From: Methylomonas sp.
Lineage (GTDB): Bacteria > Pseudomonadota > Gammaproteobacteria > Methylococcales > Methylomonadaceae
Length of the DNA stretch: 62,439 nucleotides
Reading direction: 5' to 3'
Assembly: GCF_023228165.1 (NCBI RefSeq)
Contig: NZ_JALOBS010000031.1
Location: forward strand, 1-62,439
The notes under the pieces were generated by a model. It did no database searches and was not told the DNA's origin. It worked only from the letters and a program-made list of their open reading frames with translations. Of this stretch, positions 24,627 to 34,353 are shown piece after piece (within the stretch, counting starts at the first letter, position 1; each line of letters starts with the position of its first letter). The translations under genes and the position numbers were made by a program.

Positions 24627-26966
24627 CTACATGGTCAGACGGATACCGACCCAGGCGGCGCGCGGCGCACCTACCCCGACGAAGCGGCTTTTCTGGTCGC
24701 CCGGCAAGCCGACGCCATCCAACACATCACCAGTATTACCCCAGGTTCCGAAGTTGACATAGTCACGGTCGAACAGGTTATTGACCCGCCCGAATAGGGC
24801 CACATGCTGATTAAAGCGATATTCACTACGCAAGTTAAACACCACGAAAGCCGGTAATTTATCGGTCAGATTGGCCTCATCGCCGCGCAGGTATTGCGGC
24901 CCGTTGTAGTTCATATCGAAACCCAACGTCCATTCCGGCAATATGTCGTAATCGGTACTGAATTTAAATTGATGCGCGGGAATTCCCGGTATCTTATCGC
25001 CCGCTTGTACCTGAATATTGCCGTTTTCATCCGCTGCCGGATTATTGGGGCTGGACCCCAAAAACGCCGTTTCAAAACTGGCATCGATAAAGGTGTAATG
25101 GGTCGACCAACGCCAGCGCTGCTGAAAATTACCGGACAAGTCCAGCTCGACACCCTGCCGCAAAGTAGATCCGACATTATCGAAATAGCCGACATTGCTA
25201 CCCACTCCGCCGGTGCTCTTGAAAATAATATCGTTGTTGTTGATGGCGCGAAATAAGCCTAGATTCCAGTCCATGTGACCGTCCAGCAAATTGCTGATCC
25301 GGCCGCGCAAACCGGTTTCAAAGGTATTGGCCACCACTTGTTTCAACGGCGGGTCGGACACGAAAGCGTTAGGTAAGCGGCATGGGTCGTCCGGATTTGC
25401 GCAACTCAACTCCATCGGCGTCGGCACCCGCGACGATTCGCTATAATTGCCGTAAAAGGTCAATTCCGGCATAAACGCGTAAGTCAGGCCGGCCGCAGGA
25501 TTAAAGCGGTCGAAAGAATGCGAACCATTCAGATCGGCACCGAAATGATCGCGCAGTTTAATATGGCTTTGGTTGTAGCGCCCGGCCACCGTAATATCCA
25601 GTTTATCGGTCAGCGAATAGGTATCGGTCAGATAAAGGCCGTAGTGATCGGTTTCGGTGGTCAAGCGCACGCGCGCATCTTGTAGAAAAACCCCACCGGC
25701 GGCCACGCCGCGATTGGCGGTTAGGGAACCCAGCTGGGTATCGGCTTGATATTGGGCATTGCCGTAATCGAAACTGGCGCCACCGACTAAATGATTGTTA
25801 CGGCCGAAAATTTTGTGATCGAAGGCATCCTGCAAGGCAAAACCGAAGGATTGCTGCAAAGTGCTGCTGGTATTGATCGTGCCGCCTTCCAGCGAATCCG
25901 CGGCCGGAACATTGTTGCCGGCCAAATCGATCAAACCCTCGTCGGCCAGTTCGCCATCGGATTCTTGACACAAAAAGGCATCTTCCCCACCACCTTCATC
26001 GACGCAGTTGCCGAACTCGCTACCGTCACCGTTATAAGTACTGATTTTATTGCGGCGGTAATACAGGGTACCGGATAGCTGGTTCTGGTTGTTCAGCCAG
26101 GTATCGCCGGCCAGCGACACCAACAGCATCCGGTTACGGGTAATGTCCGGATGGGTAAATACCTGGTCCCGCCCAAAAGCCAGCATTTCCTGTGGTAAGG
26201 CCCCATTACCACGCAAGGTGTTATCGGTACCGGCAATGCTCAAATCCAGACCGGATTCGACACCTCGCCAACTCAGGGTGCCGAAACCGCGCTTGGCTTC
26301 GGTATCGGAATGGTCGCGCCAACCGGCCTCGGAAAAATAATTGCCGTCCAGAAAATAACCCCAGGTGCCGTTATTCCAGCCGCTGGTAATTTCCTCGGAA
26401 TGCCTGTCCCAGGAACCGCCTTGGGCTTCAAAGCGATGACCGGGAGCGGAAAAACCGGTTTTGGTTTTGACGCCTATGGAACCGCCCAGTGCATTTAAAC
26501 CAAAGGCGGGATTCGAGGCCGGCTGCAAAGCCATGCTTTGAATGGCGCCTTGAGGGATCAAATCCCAATTAATCATGTCGCCAAACGGTTCATTGAAGCG
26601 AATACCATTGACGTACACAGCTAATCCTTGTGGCAAGCCCATCAAGGGTGAAGCGCTAAAACCGCGATACTGTACATCCGGCTGCAAGGGATTATTTTGT
26701 GCGTCATTTATATTTACCCCCCCCAGATAGCGATTCATATAATCGGCCAGCGATAGGGCCTGCGCTTCTTGAAGCTGTTCGGCATTTACAGTTTGCACAT
26801 GGGCCGGAATTTTACTGATATCCACGCCGCCAAACTGAATCGGCGATACCGCCACTACTTCCACGCTTTCCAGCGCTTCATTGTTACCGGCAATTTGTTC
26901 GGCAATCGCTTCAGCCAACGGCATCAGCGCAAACCAGGGCAAAAGGCCCAGGGCAACTTTGTTCAT
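24627..26966 (-). CDS. TonB-dependent receptor, siderophore-type
   Basis: The 779-residue outer-membrane receptor has a signal peptide (about 1-24, ending AIAEQ), a TonB-box-like VEVVAVSP near residue 35, a plug with VQYRGFSASPLMGLPQG near 98 and NPAFGLNALGGSIGVKTK near 160, and a barrel ending in GIRLTM. The substrate is unknown; in this organism group candidates include ferric siderophores or copper chelators, but nothing here decides. TAGGAAAA lies seven bases before the ATG. The gene stands alone between convergent gdh and divergent rnd, with a 211-base shared upstream region in which I see no clear Fur box. Confidence 0.9.
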   Translation of the reverse strand: MNKVALGLLPWFALMPLAEAIAEQIAGNNEALESVEVVAVSPIQFGGVDISKIPAHVQTVNAEQLQEAQALSLADYMNRYLGGVNINDAQNNPLQPDVQYRGFSASPLMGLPQGLAVYVNGIRFNEPFGDMINWDLIPQGAIQSMALQPASNPAFGLNALGGSIGVKTKTGFSAPGHRFEAQGGSWDRHSEEITSGWNNGTWGYFLDGNYFSEAGWRDHSDTEAKRGFGTLSWRGVESGLDLSIAGTDNTLRGNGALPQEMLAFGRDQVFTHPDITRNRMLLVSLAGDTWLNNQNQLSGTLYYRRNKISTYNGDGSEFGNCVDEGGGEDAFLCQESDGELADEGLIDLAGNNVPAADSLEGGTINTSSTLQQSFGFALQDAFDHKIFGRNNHLVGGASFDYGNAQYQADTQLGSLTANRGVAAGGVFLQDARVRLTTETDHYGLYLTDTYSLTDKLDITVAGRYNQSHIKLRDHFGADLNGSHSFDRFNPAAGLTYAFMPELTFYGNYSESSRVPTPMELSCANPDDPCRLPNAFVSDPPLKQVVANTFETGLRGRISNLLDGHMDWNLGLFRAINNNDIIFKSTGGVGSNVGYFDNVGSTLRQGVELDLSGNFQQRWRWSTHYTFIDASFETAFLGSSPNNPAADENGNIQVQAGDKIPGIPAHQFKFSTDYDILPEWTLGFDMNYNGPQYLRGDEANLTDKLPAFVVFNLRSEYRFNQHVALFGRVNNLFDRDYVNFGTWGNTGDVLDGVGLPGDQKSRFVGVGAPRAAWVGIRLTM

Positions 26967-27177
26967 CGTTTTTTCCTAAATCATGCTGTCTTTTATTAAA
27001 GCTGCGCATGATACCCAGCTGCTCCCACCGCCACCACATTTGTCGCCTAAAAAGGAAATTTTCCCACCTTTATGCCAACCCATTACTTCCAAGAAATATT
27101 TAAACCCCGCCTATTGCTTTGGCAGAGTAAAATAGCCTCTTAATACATCAAGAAAGCCCCATTCCCTATCAGGCACC

Positions 27178-28338
27178 ATGACTATTCAATACATCGACCG
27201 CCCCGAACAACTCCCCCTTTTGTGCGAACAAATTCAACAAGAACCCTGGATTGCGCTGGATACGGAATTCCTGCGCGAAAAGACTTATTATCCTAAATTT
27301 TGTTTGCTGCAAATTGCCGCGCCAGGTTGGGTGGCATGCATCGACCCGTTGGCCATAGCCGATCTGTCGCCGTTATTCGAAGCCATCTACAACCCCGACA
27401 TCATTAAAGTTCTGCATTCCTGCCGCCAGGATCTGGAAATTTTTTTCCAAATCACCGGCCGCATACCCGGACCAATTTTCGACACCCAAATCGCCGCGCC
27501 ATTGTTGGGTTTTCAGGAAAATCCCGGCTATGCCATGCTGGTGTCGAGTTTTTTGAACATTAATCTGAACAAGGCTCACACCCGTACCGACTGGACTCAA
27601 CGTCCATTGAGCGGCGACCAGATTCAATATGCCGCCGATGACGTCATCTATTTGTGCAAAATCTATACGCTGATGTGCCAACAGCTGGAAAAGCTGGGCC
27701 GGTTAGACTGGCTGGAAAGCGACTTTGCGCTGCTGAACAATCCTGAACTCTATCAACTGTCTCCGGAAAATGCCTGGCTGAAAATCCGCGGTAAAAATAA
27801 ACTCACCGGCCGACAGCTATCGATTTTACAAAGTTTGAGCGAATGGCGGGAACAGACAGCCCAGTCCGAAAATAAGCCGCGCAACTGGCTGTTCCCGGAC
27901 GATATGCTGCTGGAACTGGCCAAACTGCAACCCGTCAATTTAACCGATCTGGGCAAGATCAGGAATATCAACGAACGTAGCGTCAACCGCTATGGCAAAA
28001 TCCTTTGCGAATTAATCGACGCTGCCCGGCAACGCCCGCCTAAACCATTAACCGAAAAAGATCGCTCGGGTAAAAAGACTCAACAACATGAGGCCGTTAT
28101 GGATGTATTAAGCGCCGTCGTGCGTATCCGGGCCGAACAAAACTCGCTTAATCCGGTGATATTGGCGACCCGTAAAGAACTGGAACAACTGCTGTTTGGC
28201 GATCCCGACTGCCCGCTGCTGCACGGCTGGCGCTATAACATGGCGGGACAGGAGTTGCAGGGCTTGTTGCAAGGGCACTATAGTTTGAGCCTTACGCCCG
28301 ATTCGGTGGCGATTAACCCGGTTACTAGCGCGCAATAG
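27178..28338 (+). CDS. rnd: Ribonuclease D
   Basis: The 386-residue 3'-5' exoribonuclease trims tRNA precursors and other RNAs. The DEDD catalytic residues are seen in ALDTEFLRE (near residue 30), VLHSCRQDLEIF (near 83) and the YAADDVIYLCKIY segment (near 150). An HRDC domain (about 210-290; LSEWREQTAQ) follows, as usual. CAGG precedes the ATG by five bases. Gene size and domains are normal. Confidence 0.96.
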   Translation: MTIQYIDRPEQLPLLCEQIQQEPWIALDTEFLREKTYYPKFCLLQIAAPGWVACIDPLAIADLSPLFEAIYNPDIIKVLHSCRQDLEIFFQITGRIPGPIFDTQIAAPLLGFQENPGYAMLVSSFLNINLNKAHTRTDWTQRPLSGDQIQYAADDVIYLCKIYTLMCQQLEKLGRLDWLESDFALLNNPELYQLSPENAWLKIRGKNKLTGRQLSILQSLSEWREQTAQSENKPRNWLFPDDMLLELAKLQPVNLTDLGKIRNINERSVNRYGKILCELIDAARQRPPKPLTEKDRSGKKTQQHEAVMDVLSAVVRIRAEQNSLNPVILATRKELEQLLFGDPDCPLLHGWRYNMAGQELQGLLQGHYSLSLTPDSVAINPVTSAQ

Positions 28339-28353
28339 TGATGTTGCTTGGCG

Positions 28354-28382
28354 AGGTAGAGATGCAGATTGCGTCTCTGCCT
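28354..28382. terminator. Hairpin between convergent rnd and GGDEF-EAL genes
   Basis: A 13-bp stem with two G-U pairs (28354-28366 with 28370-28382) closes a 3-base loop exactly between the convergent stop codons and abuts the TGA of the GGDEF-EAL gene. It lacks a T-run on either side but is stable enough to protect both 3' ends. Confidence 0.5.
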
Positions 28383-31300
28383 TCAATTTGGCTTCCGGTC
28401 GACCGGCGCCTGTCTAGCGGCGCTATCCTTAAATCGCGCTTCAAAATCCTCTGCGACCAGGGGCTTTGAAAATAGGTATCCCTGCCCGTAATCGCAAGCG
28501 ATTGAGGTCAATAAATCGCATTGCGCTTGGGTTTCCACGCCCTCCGCAATCACTTTTAATCCCAATTTATGGGCCATGACGATGATGGCCTCGCATAACA
28601 CAAAATCGCTGGATTCTAGACTCAGGTTACGCACGAACGATTGGTCGATTTTCAAATAATCGATATCGAACTTCTTTAAGTACGACAGGGAGGAATAGCC
28701 GGTACCGAAATCGTCGATGGCTACTTGGATACCCGCATCTCGAAACACCAATAAATGTTCGGCCGTTTTGATATTGGTTTCCAACAACAACCCTTCGGTA
28801 ATCTCCACCACCACGGACTGGCCCAGTGAATCATGCGCCTGCAGATAACGAATCCAATCGGTCGGATCATGACGGATATCCAAGAATTGCATCGGCGATT
28901 TATTGATGCTGATTTGAAAATCCGGATGCAGTATTTGCCGCCAATGGTTCACCTGCGCCACAGCCACGTGAAACACCCAATCGCCGATTTCATTTATCAA
29001 ACCGGATTTTTCGGCCAACGGGACGAAATCGGCCGGACTGATCAATCCACGCAAAGGATGCCGCCAACGCAGCAAAGCCTCGGCTTTATGCACCTGTTGC
29101 GTGGCCAGTTCCACTATGGGCTGGTAAACCAGCGTGAATTCCTGTCTAGCCAGAGCGCCGCGCAAATCGTTCACCATTGCCGCCCTGGCATTCAACTCGG
29201 CCTGCATGGAGGGGGTAAAAAAGCTGTAGCAATTTCGACCTTTGGCCTTGGCCGCATACATGGCCTGATCAGCATTTCTCAGTAGCTGACTCAATTCCGG
29301 CCCATCTTCGGGGTACAAAGTAATGCCGATACTAGCCGAAACATACACTTGCTCATTTTGCAAATTAAATGGCTGACTTAATCGTTCCAGCAGCTTTTTA
29401 GCGACTTGCTCGGGACTGTCGGCGCTTTCCAGTCCATTCAAAATCACCAGAAATTCATCACCGCCCATACGGCCTACCATATCCGACTCGCGCACAGCCG
29501 AGATTAGACGCTTGGCCACTTGCTGCAACAGCTGATCGCCGATTTCATGCCCCAAGGTGTCGTTGACTTCGTTAAATCGGTCCAGATCAAGCATCAGTAA
29601 ACCCAATCGCTGTCGAGTGCGCTGGGCATGTTTAATTTCTTCCCCCAACTGTCTACTCGCCAAATGCCGATTAGGTAAGCCGGTTAATTGATCGAAATTA
29701 GCCTGTTGCCAGATTTCTTCTTCCGACCGTTTGCGCTGGGTGACATCGGAAAAAAAAGCCACTCGCCGACTTGGCCTGCCTTCGCTGTCAAAAATAGTAT
29801 TTATGACAATTTCCACCATATAATGCTCGCCGGTATCGCGGCGATTTTTGATAACGCCCCGCCAATTACCCGTCGCCTCAATGCTTTGCCGCATCTTTTG
29901 ATAAAGCTCGGCATCATGCTCTCCACCCATCAAAATACTTAGATCCTTATCCAACACATCAGCGCGTTTAAGGCCGGTTATCGAGGTAAATGCAGCGTTC
30001 ACATCTAAAACTTTATTATTGTCATCGACAACCATCATTGCTTCGCTGCTGTTTTCAAATACGGAGGCCGCTAACTTTAAATTCTCTTCAGCTGCCTTTC
30101 GTTGGCTGATATCACGAGCAAAGCCGACCGTACCCAGCACATTGCCCTGTTTATCAAATAACGGCGCCTTATAGACTTCAAACCAAGTGGCCGGCTTTAT
30201 TATCTTGCCAATTTCTTCGGTATTTCTATTGAGTTTACTCTCCATAATCTCAATATCCTCGGACCGAAAAAGCCGCGCCAATCTGGAGGGAAACAAATCA
30301 AAATCCGTTTTACCTATCACCTCTTGCATACTGAGCGCATAGGATTCGGCAAACACTTTACTGACCACTTGATACCGGCTTTGCGCGTCTTTAATCCAAA
30401 TTAAAAATGGAAAATTATCCATGAGCGCCTGCTGGTAATAATCCTTTAATTCCAACTCGGACTGAGTTCGTCGAATCTGCGTGACATCCTTAAACTGCCA
30501 GATTCGACCATAGTAGTTACCCAACCTATCCTTCACTGGCGCGGAATATCGTTCCAGAACGGTGCCATCCCGCAATTCTATTTCATCGCGACTGGTGATA
30601 TCCGGGTGGGCATACAGATATGCCACTTTCTCCAAAAACTCAGCCGGATTGCCGAGCTTGCTTTTAACATATTCCACTTGCACGGCATCCTCTGGATGAT
30701 TGGCCACCTCGGCGGGGAGCCGCCATAAATCCACTACCCGCTGATTTTGCAATAGTTTGCGTCCCTCCTTATCCACCGCCAAAATCCCGTCCGGCGAGCA
30801 TTCCAGCAAGGTTTCTAAAAATGTCGTGCGCCATAAAAGTTGGTCTTCGATACGTTTGCGCATACTAATGTCTTCATAGGCACCCACAACACCAATAATT
30901 TGATTGTCGCTATTGCGTAGCGGCAATTTGAAGGTGCTTAACCACACCTTTTCGCCATCGGGCATGGTTCTCAGCTCTTCGACATTCAATCGGCTAACGC
31001 CGGATTGCATGATCTGTTGATCGTCCCGTTGGTAAAAAGCCGCCCGTTCCCACCATTGCAACTCATAATCGTTCTTGTCTAATAAGTCGGCGACTGAATC
31101 CATCCCGGCATCTTGGGCAAACAATCGATTGCCGCCCCTATATCGCGACTGGGTATCCTTCCAGAACACCCGTAACGGCAACGTTTCCAGAATGGATTGC
31201 AATAAAACATTAGAGTTTGACAGTGCACGGCTAGCTCTGATTTGCTCGGTCATGTCCAATAACGTGACTAAATACTCGCTGGAATACACTCCTTCCAACG

Positions 31301-32513
31301 GTCCGGCACCAACCAGAACATGCTTGACCTCGTCGTTTTTACACTGTATCCGTATCTCGAACGGCTGAAACGGGCGACCGTTTTTTTCGGCCAGCTGCGA
31401 ACGCTCCCGCCAAGTCGCCTCCACCCATTTCCGGTAGTCGAGATCTGGACAGGCTTTAGGCCACCAATCAGCTAAAGAGGGTATATCCGCTAGCGTATAA
31501 CCAAAGGTGGCGATAAAGGCCGGATTGAGTAGCGTAATGTTCTGTTGATCGTCGTTGAGGACGTAAGCGACAGGAGAGGCATCGATAATGGCTTGCAACC
31601 GATGTTCGCTGACCGTTAATTTGGCATGAGCTTCGCGCTCATTGTGCAAAGTCAACGCCAATACCGTACCAATCCAGGAAAACAGTGTTTGAAAAAGCCA
31701 GTAATTCCATAACCCGGATTTTTCAAAATCGTCGGCAAAATACCCTAATCCCTTGGCGGCCCCCATCAATGCAGTGACAGCTGTGAATGCCGCAACCAGT
31801 TGAACGCCGTGGCGGCCGAAGCGCATGGCCCCCCAAAACATAACCGCAAACATCCAGTAGCCATGCTGTTGCCCGTCCAACGGCTCTTTGAATGCCCCCA
31901 GAAACACCACCGATGCCAACAAGAGATTAAGGGTAATAAACCCAGCGGTCTCTAACAGACGGTTTTTGTTAAACCAGTCTGTCGGCCAATTGCGCCAGAT
32001 TAATATAAATGGGGTGGTGGAAATAATGCCGAATACGTCCGCCATCCACCAATGAAGCATGATACTCGGCACGGCTTGAGTGGAGAACACGCCTTCCAGC
32101 CACAACGCACTGGGCCCGATAGCGCCACTGATCAGGGAACAAACCAACCCCACCCCGGTAAGCCACGCCAAATCGCTAGGCTGCCTTAACTGTAGAGAAA
32201 ATGCGGTACTTCGCTTAAGCAGCCAGGCGGCGGCTACTGACTCCAAAGTATTGCCCAGGGCAATAAATAAACACAACCAATAGGCATCTTCGACCAGTAA
32301 TCCGGCGACAAAAGCACCAATAAACACTCCCGGCCACAGCTTCAACCCTTTTGACAATAAAACCGCTAGTGCCATGCCGCCTGGGAACCACACTAAGGTA
32401 ACATTGCCAATAGCGGAAAAATAATTCAGCACTAGCTTGCCCAACAACGCATACGCTGCAGCCATTAGCAATATACTGAATACATCCTGCCTTTGATAGT
32501 GCGGAAATACCAT
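28383..32513 (-). CDS. MASE1-multi-PAS-GGDEF-EAL cyclic di-GMP protein
   Basis: About 1376 residues. A MASE1 membrane sensor (about 1-300, eight or so helices) is followed by around five PAS/PAC units (about 305-430, 430-550, 555-680, 685-810, 815-935), then GGDEF (about 945-1105) and EAL (about 1115-1370). The cyclase motif GGDEF is intact, with an RESD inhibitory site five residues before it. The phosphodiesterase domain keeps EALLRW, the DDFGTGYSSL loop and IDQSFV, so both activities look possible. I prefer ATG at 32513 because GGAG lies eight bases upstream; a GTG at 32522 is in frame. It is encoded alone, with the cation exporter gene just upstream. Confidence 0.92.
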   Translation of the reverse strand: MVFPHYQRQDVFSILLMAAAYALLGKLVLNYFSAIGNVTLVWFPGGMALAVLLSKGLKLWPGVFIGAFVAGLLVEDAYWLCLFIALGNTLESVAAAWLLKRSTAFSLQLRQPSDLAWLTGVGLVCSLISGAIGPSALWLEGVFSTQAVPSIMLHWWMADVFGIISTTPFILIWRNWPTDWFNKNRLLETAGFITLNLLLASVVFLGAFKEPLDGQQHGYWMFAVMFWGAMRFGRHGVQLVAAFTAVTALMGAAKGLGYFADDFEKSGLWNYWLFQTLFSWIGTVLALTLHNEREAHAKLTVSEHRLQAIIDASPVAYVLNDDQQNITLLNPAFIATFGYTLADIPSLADWWPKACPDLDYRKWVEATWRERSQLAEKNGRPFQPFEIRIQCKNDEVKHVLVGAGPLEGVYSSEYLVTLLDMTEQIRASRALSNSNVLLQSILETLPLRVFWKDTQSRYRGGNRLFAQDAGMDSVADLLDKNDYELQWWERAAFYQRDDQQIMQSGVSRLNVEELRTMPDGEKVWLSTFKLPLRNSDNQIIGVVGAYEDISMRKRIEDQLLWRTTFLETLLECSPDGILAVDKEGRKLLQNQRVVDLWRLPAEVANHPEDAVQVEYVKSKLGNPAEFLEKVAYLYAHPDITSRDEIELRDGTVLERYSAPVKDRLGNYYGRIWQFKDVTQIRRTQSELELKDYYQQALMDNFPFLIWIKDAQSRYQVVSKVFAESYALSMQEVIGKTDFDLFPSRLARLFRSEDIEIMESKLNRNTEEIGKIIKPATWFEVYKAPLFDKQGNVLGTVGFARDISQRKAAEENLKLAASVFENSSEAMMVVDDNNKVLDVNAAFTSITGLKRADVLDKDLSILMGGEHDAELYQKMRQSIEATGNWRGVIKNRRDTGEHYMVEIVINTIFDSEGRPSRRVAFFSDVTQRKRSEEEIWQQANFDQLTGLPNRHLASRQLGEEIKHAQRTRQRLGLLMLDLDRFNEVNDTLGHEIGDQLLQQVAKRLISAVRESDMVGRMGGDEFLVILNGLESADSPEQVAKKLLERLSQPFNLQNEQVYVSASIGITLYPEDGPELSQLLRNADQAMYAAKAKGRNCYSFFTPSMQAELNARAAMVNDLRGALARQEFTLVYQPIVELATQQVHKAEALLRWRHPLRGLISPADFVPLAEKSGLINEIGDWVFHVAVAQVNHWRQILHPDFQISINKSPMQFLDIRHDPTDWIRYLQAHDSLGQSVVVEITEGLLLETNIKTAEHLLVFRDAGIQVAIDDFGTGYSSLSYLKKFDIDYLKIDQSFVRNLSLESSDFVLCEAIIVMAHKLGLKVIAEGVETQAQCDLLTSIACDYGQGYLFSKPLVAEDFEARFKDSAARQAPVDRKPN

Positions 32514-32566
32514 ACCGATCACTCCGGCTCATTGGACGATTAAAACACCAGCCACCAGCCTGCCAG

Positions 32567-33196
32567 TTATACAGCAGTATAGGCTTGATAGGCAGCCACC
32601 GCCGCCAATAGGATAAAAATCATCCCGCTAATTTTATGCAAAAAATTCAAAGGCATACGTTGCAACACCGTACGCCCGGCCCATACACCCAAACCCGAAG
32701 TAAAGGCGAGCGCTAACGTAGCGCCCAACCAAACGGCTACTGGCACGGTGGTACTACTCAAGGCCACAACCGCCAACTGGGTTTTATCGCCAAATTCCGC
32801 CACGGTAATTAACAGGAAAGTGGTAAAAAAAATCCCATGCCCGGTTTTTTCCACCACCTCGCCGTCACCCTCGTCATCCGCATGATTCAGCAAAGCATGC
32901 GCGCCAAAACCGGCAAATAACAAAGCCACCGCCGCCGCAACCAGATAATCCGGTAACCAGCTGGCTATGGCGACGCCAAAAACCACCGCCAAGGTGTTTA
33001 ACACGGCAAAGGCCGCTACAGCGCCCCAAATCACCGGCACGGCGCGGTGCCGGGATGCCAGGGTCATACAGACCAGCTGGCTTTTATCGCCTATCTCCGC
33101 CGCCGCGATTAAGGCAAAACTGGTCGCCGAAGTAGTGGCAAGTCGCGGAAAATTGATGTCTTGAATATCAACAATGATTTGAGTTAATGAATCCAT
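32567..33196 (-). CDS. GDT1/TMEM165 family cation exporter (Mn2+/Ca2+)
   Basis: The 209-residue inner-membrane protein has two copies of the family signature E-x-G-D-K-[ST]: AAEIGDKSQ near residue 32 and VAEFGDKTQ near 132, each in a bundle of three helices. Members of this UPF0016/GDT1 family export manganese or exchange calcium for protons. A charged loop (DDEGDGEVVEKTGHG) separates the halves. A ZIP transporter gene lies 80 bases upstream on the same strand, so import and export functions may be set against each other. Substrate is not proven. Confidence 0.88.
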   Translation of the reverse strand: MDSLTQIIVDIQDINFPRLATTSATSFALIAAAEIGDKSQLVCMTLASRHRAVPVIWGAVAAFAVLNTLAVVFGVAIASWLPDYLVAAAVALLFAGFGAHALLNHADDEGDGEVVEKTGHGIFFTTFLLITVAEFGDKTQLAVVALSSTTVPVAVWLGATLALAFTSGLGVWAGRTVLQRMPLNFLHKISGMIFILLAAVAAYQAYTAV

Positions 33197-33276
33197 GGGC
33201 CAAACAGATCAGCTAGAAGGCTTAAGGTAATCGTTATCGATATCTTGTCTTTAAATTTTCGCAGTTTATGCAGGTT

Positions 33277-34206
33277 TCATCCCAACATTTTGTCCAACAT
33301 CATCATGATGATAAAACCTATCATCAATGAGAACGTTGCGATGCGCGAACGGCCCTTGGAGTGCGTTTCCGGAATAATTTCTTCGCTGATCACAAACAAC
33401 ATGGCTCCGGCGGCAAAGCCCATGGCTATAGGCAGAACCGAAGAAAAAATCGTGACCATGGTAATGCCCAGCAATCCACCTACCGGCTCAACCAAACCTG
33501 TCAATGTGGCCAACCCCACTGCCTTCCATTTGTTATAACCCAAACCGACCAAAGGTAAGGCGACAGCCAGACCTTCCGGCAGATTTTGCAAGGCTATCGC
33601 TATTGCCAACACCAGGCCATTCTTCATATCGCCGGAGCCGAAGCTGACCCCGACCGACATCCCCTCCGGAAAATTATGAATAGTAATGGCAATGATGAAT
33701 AGGGAAATTTTTTGCAGCGAATCCAAGCTCTCATCCGCCACCGTATCGAAATGCAGGTGCGGCAGTTTTTGGTCGGCAAAATGTAAAAACAAGGCGCCTA
33801 GGATCATGCCTACCGATACAACCAGTAACCCCTTGCCGGGCCAAACCTGTTCGCCGTATTCCATGCCGGGCACCAACAACGAAAAGGCGGTCGCCGCCAA
33901 CATCACGCCGGCCGCGGCACCCAACATGCTATTAAACAGGCGGGTAGAGATATCTTTTAAAAATAAGGCCGGCAAAGCCCCTACTCCGGTCGCCAGGCCG
34001 GCCAGAATGCTGGCTAAAAAACCGACGACAACCACTTTATCGAAAATGATGTACAGGCTACCGAACACCACTAACTGACTCAATAAAAACAAGCCTGTAA
34101 TCACCCCCCAGCGTTGCAGTGTCGGCAGAGCCATAAGCTTTAGATACTGCGGATGGGCTTGCAGGCGTAGATACTGGTTTTCAAAAAAGCTGTCGATACC
34201 GTACAT
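33277..34206 (-). CDS. ZIP-family divalent metal transporter
   Basis: About 309 residues with some eight membrane segments. The metal-binding motifs of the ZIP family are clear: HNFPEGMSVGV near residue 180 and QNLPEGLAVALP near 208. A His-rich variable loop is mostly replaced by FADQKLPHLHFD. ZIP proteins bring zinc, iron or manganese into the cytoplasm. I chose ATG at 34206 because GGGGAG lies four bases before it; an in-frame ATG at 34218 lacks an SD. The gene is followed by the GDT1-type exporter. Confidence 0.9.
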   Translation of the reverse strand: MYGIDSFFENQYLRLQAHPQYLKLMALPTLQRWGVITGLFLLSQLVVFGSLYIIFDKVVVVGFLASILAGLATGVGALPALFLKDISTRLFNSMLGAAAGVMLAATAFSLLVPGMEYGEQVWPGKGLLVVSVGMILGALFLHFADQKLPHLHFDTVADESLDSLQKISLFIIAITIHNFPEGMSVGVSFGSGDMKNGLVLAIAIALQNLPEGLAVALPLVGLGYNKWKAVGLATLTGLVEPVGGLLGITMVTIFSSVLPIAMGFAAGAMLFVISEEIIPETHSKGRSRIATFSLMIGFIIMMMLDKMLG

Positions 34207-34353
34207 GAGACTCCCCATTTATTATTGTTATGGTAAGCAGCAATTATACTGAAGACCACATAAAAGGCAGGCGATTTGTTCATGTGCCCAAAACCCAAAG
34301 GATATTATCTATTAGATTTGACTGGGGGCGAGTGCGCTTGAGGCGCTTGGCCG

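Noticed and set aside
26990..27175. Fur box or cobalamin riboswitch upstream of the second TonB receptor
   Set aside because: No GATAATGATAATCATTATC-type repeat and no B12-box were seen in the divergent gap.
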